Source of the DNA: Capra hircus
Taxonomy: Eukaryota; Chordata; Mammalia; Artiodactyla; Bovidae
DNA length: 64,000 nt
NCBI RefSeq assembly: GCF_001704415.2
Contig: NC_030831.1
Coordinates: 41,958,134 to 42,022,133 of the forward strand
Direction of reading: 5' to 3'
Numbering within the stretch: position 1 is the first letter of the stretch; each line of letters opens with the position of its first letter. A program made the position numbers and the translations under genes. The notes beneath the pieces were generated by a model. That model saw only the letters and a program-made list of their open reading frames with translations, had not been told where the DNA came from and did not search any database. Below, one piece after another: positions 36,601 to 45,600 of this stretch.

Positions 36601-39600
36601 CTGTTGTTTCCTGATCTGCATATAGGTTTCTCAAGAGGCAGGTCAGGTGGTCTGGTATTCCCATCTCTTTCAGAATTTTCCACAGTTTATTGTGATCCAC
36701 ACAGTCAAAGGCTTTGGCATAGTCAATAAAGCAGAAATAGATGTTTTTCTGGAACTCTTTTGCTTTTTTGATGATCCAGCAGATGTTGGAATTTGATCTC
36801 TGGTTCCTCTGCCTTTTCTAAATCCAGCTTGAACATCAGGAAGTTCACGGTTCACGTATTGCTGAAGCCTGGCTTGGAGAATTTTGAGCATTACTTTACT
36901 AGCGTGTGAAATGAGTGCAGTTGTGCGGTAGTTTGAGCATTCTTTGGCATTGCCTTTCCTTGGGATTGGAATGAAAACTGACCTTTTCCAGTCCTGTGGC
37001 CACTGCTGAGCTTTCCAAATTTGCTGTCATATTGAGTGCAGCACTTTCACAGCATCTTTTAGGATTTGAAATAGCTCAACTGGAATTCCATCACCTCCAC
37101 TAGCTTTGTTCTTAGTGATGCTTTCTAAGGCCCACTTGACTTCACATTCCAGGATGTCTGGCTCTAGGTGAGTGATCACACCATTGTGATTATCTTGGTC
37201 TTGAAGATCTTTTTTGTACGGTTCTTGCGTATTCTTGCCACCTCTTCTTAATATCTTCTGCTTCTGTGAGGTCCATACCTTTTCTGTCCTTTATCAAGCC
37301 CATCTTTGCATGAAATGTTCCCTTGGTATCTCTAATTTTCTTGAAGAGATCTCTAGTCTTTCCTATTCTGTTTTCCTCTATTTCTTTGCATTGATTGCTG
37401 AGGAAGGCTTCTTATTTCTCCTTGCTGTTCTTTGGAACTCTGCATTCAGATGCTTATATCTTTCCTTTTCTCCTTTGCTTTTTGCTTCTCTTCTTTTCAC
37501 AGCTATTTGTAAGGTCTCCCCAGACAGGCTTTTTGCTTTTTTGCATTTCTTTTCCATGGGGATGGTCTTGATCCCTGCCTCCTGTACAATGTCATGAACC
37601 TAGTCCATAGTTCATCAGGCACTCTATCTATCAGATCTAGTCCCTTAAATCTATTTCTCACTTCTACTGTATAATCATAAGGGACTTGATTTAGGTCATA
37701 CCTGAATGGTCTAGTGGTTTTCCCTGCTTTCTTCAATTTAAGTCTGAATTTGGCAATAAGGAGCTCATGATCTGAGCCACAGTCAGCTCCTGGTTTTGTT
37801 TTTTGTTGATTGTATAGAGCTTCTCCATCTTTGGCTGCAAAGAATATAATCAATCTGATCAATCAATATAATCAAAGAATATAATCAATCAATATATATA
37901 ATCAATATATTTCAATCTGTTGACCATCTGGTGATGTCCATGTGGAGAGTCTTCTCTTGTGTTGTTGGAAGAGGGTATTTGCTGTGACCAGTGTGTTCTC
38001 TTGGCAAAATTCTATTAGCCTTTGCCCTGCTTCATTCCGCATTCCAAGGCCAAATTTGCCTGTTCCTCCAGGTGTTTCTTGACTTCCTACTTTGCATTCC
38101 AGTCCCCTATAATGAAAAGGACATCTTTTTGGGGTGTTAGTTCTAAAAGGTCTTGTAGGTCTTCATAGAACCGTTCAACATCAGCTGCTTCAGCGTTACT
38201 GGTTGGGGCATATACTTGGATTACTGTGATATTGAATGGTTTGCCTTGGAAACGAACAGAGATCATTCTGTCGTTTTTGAGATTGCATCCAAGTACTGCA
38301 TTTCGGACTCTTGTTGACCATGATGGCTACTCCTCTTCTTCTAAGGGATTCCTGCCCGCAGTAGTAGATATAATGGTCATCTGAGTTAAATTCACCCATT
38401 CCAGTCCATTTTAGTTTGCTGATTCCTAGAATGTCGACGTTCACTCTTGCCATCTCCTGTTTGACCACTTCCAATTTGCCTTGATTCATGGACCTGACAT
38501 TCCAGGTTCCTATGCAGTATTGCTCTTTACAGCATCAGACCTTGGTTCTATCACCAGTCACATCCACAACTGGGTATTGTTTTTGCTTTGGCTCCATCCC
38601 TTCATTCTTTCTGGAGTTATTTCTCCACCTACAGACCTGGGGAGTTCCTCTTTCAGTATCCTATCATTTTGCCTTTTCATACTGTTCATGGGGTTCTCAA
38701 GGCAAGAATACTGAAGTGGTTTGCCATTCCCTTCTCCAGTGGACCACATTCTGTCAGACCTCTCCACCATGACCCGCCTATCTTGGGTTGCCCCATGGGC
38801 ATGGCTTAGTTTCATTGAGTTAGACAAGGCTGTGGTCCTAGTGTGATTAGATTGACTAGTTTTCTGTGATTATGGTTTCAGTGTGTCTGCCCTCTGATAC
38901 CCTCTTGCAACACCTACCGTCTTACTTGGGTTTCTCTTACCTTGGACATGGGTTATCTCTTCATGGCTGCTCCAGCAAAGTGTAGCTGCTGCTCCTTACC
39001 TTGGGCTAGGGGTATCTCCTCACCACCACCCCTCCTGACCGTGAACGTGGAATAGCTCCTCTAGGCCCTCCTGTGCCCGCGCAGCCACTGCTCCTTAGAT
39101 GTGGGGTTGCTCCTCCTGGTCACTGCCCCTGGCCTCAGGCATGTGGTAGCTCCTCCTGGCCACCGCTCCTCGGGCATGGGGTCCTCCTGGCTTCTGCCCC
39201 TGACCTCGGACGTGGGGTTGCTCTTCTTGGCCACTGCCCCTCTGGCATGGGGTCTTCCCGGCTTCTGCCCCTCATCTCGGCGTGGGGTAGCTCCTCTCTG
39301 CCGCGCTTGTACCCCGTCGCAGCCGCCCACGCTGTTTGGGGATAGTGAACTATGGGATAGTGCACCTAAAAAAAGAAGACATAAATAAATTAGAAATATG
39401 TTTATATCACAATATTGTTAAGATGTTAGGTTTTCCCAAGTTGATCTGTGGATTCAACTCCATTCAAAATTTAAACAGGTGATTTTGGTAGAAATTAAGC
39501 TTTTCTAAAATCTCTGTAAAAAAAAAAAAAAGGAGGAAATATAAATGACCTAACCGTTTTGAAAAAGGACTACATTGGAAGACTCACATCACCTGATGAA

Positions 39601-42600
39601 GATTTTCTGTAAAGCTACAGTGATCAATACAGTCAGTATTCGATAAGAATGGGCATACAGAATAGAAACACGTGTGTGGGCTGGTTACTTTTCAACAAAG
39701 ATGCTAAGACAATTGACTAGGGAAGTTTTTTCTTTTCAACAAATGGTGCTGTGACAATTGGATATCTATATGCGGAGAAGGCACTGGCACCCCACTCTAG
39801 TACTCTTGCCTGGAAGATCCCATGGACGGAGGAGCCCTGTGGGCTATAGTCCATGGAGTCGCTGGGAGTTGGACACGACTGAGTGACTTCACTTTCACTT
39901 TTCACTTTCATGCATTGAAGAAGGAAATGGCAACCCACTCCAGTGTTCTTGACTGGAGAATCCCGGGGACGGGGGAGCCTGGTGGGCTGTCATCTATGGG
40001 GTCGTTAAGAGTCGGACACGATTGAGCAACTTCACTTTCACTTTTCACTTTCATGCATTGGAGAAGGAAATGGCAACCCACTCCAGTGTTCTTGCCTGGA
40101 GAATCTCAGGGACGGGGGAGCCACACACAGTCAGACATGACTGAAGCGACTTAGCAGCAGCATGCCAAAAAAGAGAGCTTTTTTTCCCTCTTTCCATGCA
40201 ACATATATAGAAATAAGTGCTAATGAATCGTAGACTAAGACTAACAGAGAAGATCTTACTGACTTTGGCGTAGGCGGTAATTTTTTTTAATTGAAGTATA
40301 GTTGATTTACAATGTTGTTTTAATTACAGCAAAGTGAATCAGCCATGCACACGCAGATACACATTCTTCTTCATATTCTTCTACATTATGGTTTTTCACA
40401 GGATATTGGATAGAGTTCCCTGTGCTGTGCAGTAGGGCCTTGTTGTTCATACATCGTGTGTATAGTAGTTGGCATCTGCTAACCCCAGCCTCCCAGTCTA
40501 TTCCTCCCCCATGCTCCCATTCCCTTGGCAACCACAGGTCTGTTCTGTGTCTGTGAGTCTTTTGCTGTTTCATAAATAAGTTTTGAGTCATTTTAGATCC
40601 CACATATAAGGGGACTAACTTTGCTTAGTATGATCAGTTCTAGTTGCATCTATGTTGGTGCAAATGGCATTATTGCTTTTAAATGGCTGAATAGTGTTCC
40701 ATTGTATGTGTTTATATATAGATATATGTATATATATCTTCTTTATTCATCTGTCAGTGGACATTTAGGTTGTTTGCATGTCTTGGCTATTGTGAATAGT
40801 GTGCTGTGAACATGAGGGGTGCAGGTATCTTTTTGAATTATAGTTTTATCTGGATATAGGCCCAGGAGTGGGCTTACTGGATTGTATGACAACTCTATTT
40901 TTTGGTATTTTGAGGAAACTCTGTACTGTTTTCCATAGTGGCTGTACCAACTTAAATTCCTACCAACGTGTAAGATGTTTCCCTTTTTTCCACACCCTCT
41001 CCAGCATTTATTATTTGTAGACTTTTTAATGATTGCCATGCTAACCAGTGTGAGGTGATACCTCATTGTAGTTTTGACTTGCATTTCTCTAATAATTAGC
41101 AATGATGATTTCATCTTTTCATTTGCTTGTTGGCCATCTGTATGTCTTCTTTGGAGAAATGTCTATTTGGGTCTTTTGCCCATTTTTTGATTGGGTTTTA
41201 AAAAAAAATTTGTTATCGAGTTGTATGAGCTGTTTGAGTGATTTCTTAAATAGAACACAAAAATTCATGAACTATAAAAGAAAAATTTAGTAAACTGTAT
41301 TTTATCAAAACATACTCTTCAAAAGACACTGTTAAAAAGATGAACATGCAGGCCAGAGGCTGTGACATATTTGCAAAAAACAGATACTTGATAAAGTTCT
41401 TGAACTAGAATATATTAAAAACTCTTTAGACTTAATAAGACAAACCAATTTTTTAAGTTGTATTTTTTTAGGGTAGTTTTAGGTTGACAGCCAAACTGAG
41501 AGAAAGGTACAGAGAATTCATACTCCTTTACCCCATATGCTTAGCCTCCGTCATTATTAATATCCCCCGCCAGAGTGTTTGATTATTACAATAAAAATTC
41601 AATTTTAAAAAGGCAAAAGTTTGAACAGCACTTTACTGAAGATCTTTACCAAAGCATATATATGGATGATAAAGAAGCATATGTGAAGATCGTTTGTCAT
41701 TGAGGAAGTACAGATCAGCCACAGTGCGAAACCACTGCACACCAGCCAGAATGACTCGTATTAAAAATACCGAGTGTTGACAGGAACGTAGAGCAGCTGG
41801 AGCTCTGCTTTACTGATCTTGACTGTTTCAGTCATTTTGGAAAACAGTTTGGCAGTTTCAGAGTTAAGCATCAGGTTATCATCTGGCCCAGCAATCCCAT
41901 TCCTAAGTGTTTATCTAACAGAAGAAGGCATGTTCCCTCACAGAGCAGATACTTAATGGTTTTTACAGGTCTGATTAGTAGCTCAAAAGTAGAAAGGACT
42001 GAAATGTTCACCAGGTGGTGAACGGATAAACAGACTGGGGTGCATTCATATCCTTGCATATTACTCAGCAAACTACTGATACAACATAGATGAGTTGTGA
42101 AATTTAACGTGGCAGGAAAAAGACTGCTTACTGATTAATTCAGATTATATGAAACATAAAAGAAGGTGAGACCAGAGCATTGGAAAGCAGGTTAGTGGTT
42201 TCCAGGGGCAACAGGTGGCAGAGGAGTCCAAGGGTACTTTGTGGTGTTGGAGACATTCAGTGTTGTGATAGACAGTGGCTACTTGACTGTGTACTATTGG
42301 CAAGACCAACTAACTGTAGGCTTAAAGTAGACCCCCTCCAAAAAGGAAGGATCAAGGAAGACAGTTTATATGGGAGGGTTCCAGAAATGCTGAGCATGTT
42401 AGCTAAAACTGAACATTTTCCTCCAGTGCATCCATAGCGTGAGATCCACACATTACTGTCAAGGCCCAGTTAGCAGATGCCCCCGTCTGGAGGTTCTGCT
42501 GGCTGTGTCACTCTTAGTTTTTCAGTTCTAGAAGCTGGGGAGGAAATTTCAGGAACGAGGACAGTGTGAGTTTGTTGAATGTGTTACAGTGGGCTGACCA

Positions 42601-45600
42601 GTGCTTTCATTTCTCTTGTTGGATAGGAATGTGAAACCAAGATTGCACAAGAAATAGCCAGTCTTTCAAAAGAGGATGTTTCCAAAGAAGAAATGAATGA
42701 AAACGAGGAAGTCATAAATATTCTTCTTGCCCAGGTAAGTGTAACTCCTGTATTTTGCAAGATATTAAAAAAAAAAGAAAAATATATATTTAAGGTATAA
42801 ACATGATTTGATGCACCTCCACCCAGTGAAATGATTGCTACAGTCAGTTACCCTCTCAGTTACCTTCTGTGATGAGAACACCTGAAAGATACTCTCGTGG
42901 CATAATCCACCATTTAGTACAGTGTCGTCATCAGCATTGCCTCTCTAGACAGGCCTTCAACGCAAATGCAGCTGTATTTTTTTTTTTTTACCAATACCTC
43001 CCTATTTTACTCACCCTCCAAGGCCTGGTAACCACTGTTGTATTCTCCACTGCTGTGAGTTCAACTTTTTCTTTGATTCCACAAATAATCAGTGAAATCG
43101 TATGGTATTTGTCTTTTTCTGTCTGGCTTATTTCACTTATCATCATGTCTGCCAGGTTCATCTGTGCTATTAAATGCCGGGATTTCCTCCTTATGTCAGA
43201 ATATATTCGTTACATATATGTGTGTGTTTATGTTTTCTGTGTTTGTGTATTTATGTGGGCATGTGTATACTTATGTATTACGAGTATGTGCTTGTCACAT
43301 TGTTACCCATTCCTCCATCAGCCATCGGGCTGTTTTCATATACTGACTGATGTGAATGATGCTGCAGGGAACATCTCTCTTCAGTGTCCTGTTTACAGTT
43401 ACACATTCAGAAGCTGGGTTGCCAGAACTGTGATAGCTCTGCTTTGTATTTTTGAGGAACCTCCGTGTTGTCTTCCACAGTTGCTGTACCAGTTTACATT
43501 CCCACTAACAGTGCACAAGGGTTCCTTTTCTCCACATCCTCACCAACACTTGTTACCTCTTGTGTTTTTGATAAAAGCCATTCTGACAGGTGTGAGGTGA
43601 TATTTCATGGTGGTTTTCATTTGTGTTTCCCTGATGATGAGTGACAGTGATCTGTAGGCCATTTCAATGTCTTCTTTTGAGAAATGTCAATTTTGCCCAT
43701 TTTTTAATTGGGTTGTTTTCTTGCTATAGAGTTGTCCGACTTCTTCTTGTATATACTAACCCCTCATCTGATGTAAGCTTTGCAGTATTTTCTTTCCTTC
43801 CGTAGGCTGTCTCTTCACTCCATTTTCTTTGCTGTGTGGAAGCTTTTTAGTTTGATGCAGTCCCCTTTGTCTGCTGTATATCTGTGCTTTTTAGGTCATA
43901 TCTAAAATTCTTGCTCAGACCAGTCTTAAGAAACTCTCCCTGTGTTTTCTTCTAATAATTTTATGATTTCAGGTCTTATAAGTCTTTAGTCCATTTTGAG
44001 GTGACTGATGTGTGTGTAGTGAGAGAAGGTAAGGGTTCAGTTTCACGTTTTTGCCTGTGGAAAACCAGTTTCTCAACATCATGTGTTAAAGAGACTGTTC
44101 CTTTTCCATTGTTTATTAGCGTCGTTGTCAAAGATCAGTTGACTGTGAATGTGTGGATTTATTTCTGGACTCTGTTCTGCTCCATTGGTCTATATGTATG
44201 TTTTTATGCCAGTACTGGACTGTTTCGGTTGTGGGGTGATGCCTCCAACTTTGTTCTTTTGTTTAAGATTGCTTTGGCAAAAAAAAAAAAAAAAAAGATG
44301 TTTGCTTTGGTTCTTACAATCTTTTGTGGTTCTGAATGAATTTTAGGATTATTTTTTCTGTTTCTGTGGGAAACCTCAAAACCCCATTGGAATTTTGATA
44401 GAGATTCCAGTGAATGTATAGATCACTTTGGTAGTATGGAAATTTTAACAATACTATTTCTTCTAATCTATGAACATGAGTTACCTTTCATTTTATCTTT
44501 AGTGTCTTCATTTTCTTTCATCAGTAGTTTATAGTTTTCAGTATATAGATATTTTACCTCTTTGTTTAATGGATTTGTTTTCTTAATTTCTTTTTTGGAT
44601 AGTAGTGTGTAGAAATGCAACTGATTTTTGTATGTTGATTTTGTATCCTGCAACTTTCCTAAATGTATTACTTCTAACAGTTATTTGATGGACTCTATGG
44701 TTTTCTGTGTATAAGATCATGTTGTCTGTAAACAGACAATTTTACTTCTTTACAATTTGGACACCTTTGTTCCTGCTCCTTTGCTCCGGCTGGTACTTCG
44801 GTACTGCATAACCAGAAGTGGTGAGACTGGGCCTCTTGTCCTCTCTCTGATCTAAGAAGAAGTACTTGCAGCCTTTCACTGGGGTACCAGGTTATCTGTA
44901 GTAGGCCTGTCATATCAGCTGTATCATGTTAAGGTATTCCTTCTGTAGTCACTTTGTTGAGTTTTTATTGTGAAAGGATGTTGAATTGTTTCAAGTGCTT
45001 CTTTGAATCTTTTGAGATACGATTTTTATCCTTCATGTTGTTAGTGTGCTGTATCACATTCATTGATTTGTGTTGAACCATCCTTGTATCCCAGAGATAA
45101 CTAAAGTCCTACACGTTTCAGTCCTTTTCTGTCACTTCCTTTTCTGTCATGCCTGTCAGGGATGTGTAACTCTCCTCCCCTGAAGAGAGAGTGAGGTCCC
45201 AGATGCATCTTTATTTCAGAGTTTTCATCCTGGTGTTTCTTGGAACATTAGCTTTCATAAAAAGGATGAACATCTCTGTTTAGAAACACTGGGGACTGTG
45301 AGGAGCACAGCTCTGAGAGAGGTTTCTTATGCACACTGAAGACTTCTGTGGGTTTCTTATGCACACTGGAGACTGGGCCATTGGACTTTAAAGTGAACTT
45401 GACCGCAGCGCCTTTCACGTTTGATCACAGGTTCTTATCCTCCCGCCACCTGTTAGTTTGGAAAGAAATGTAGGCCTTGGCTGCTTCCAGCTCATTTCTA
45501 TAGCTTTCCATCTCTGTTTCCTCCTAAGTTTTGTCTGCTGTGGTTCTTTTCTTTGGTTTGGAGGGGCTAGCTAGATCCTGGACAGACATCAGTTTTAGAA

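Noticed and set aside
36164..36700. 178-codon minus-strand reverse-transcriptase frame
   Set aside because: Fragment of the antisense BovB at 35,656-39,345, interrupted on both sides.
42869..43600. 243-codon plus-strand open frame in intron 7
   Set aside because: It reads the antisense strand of an L1; the peptide is Phe/Leu/Cys-rich with no domain.
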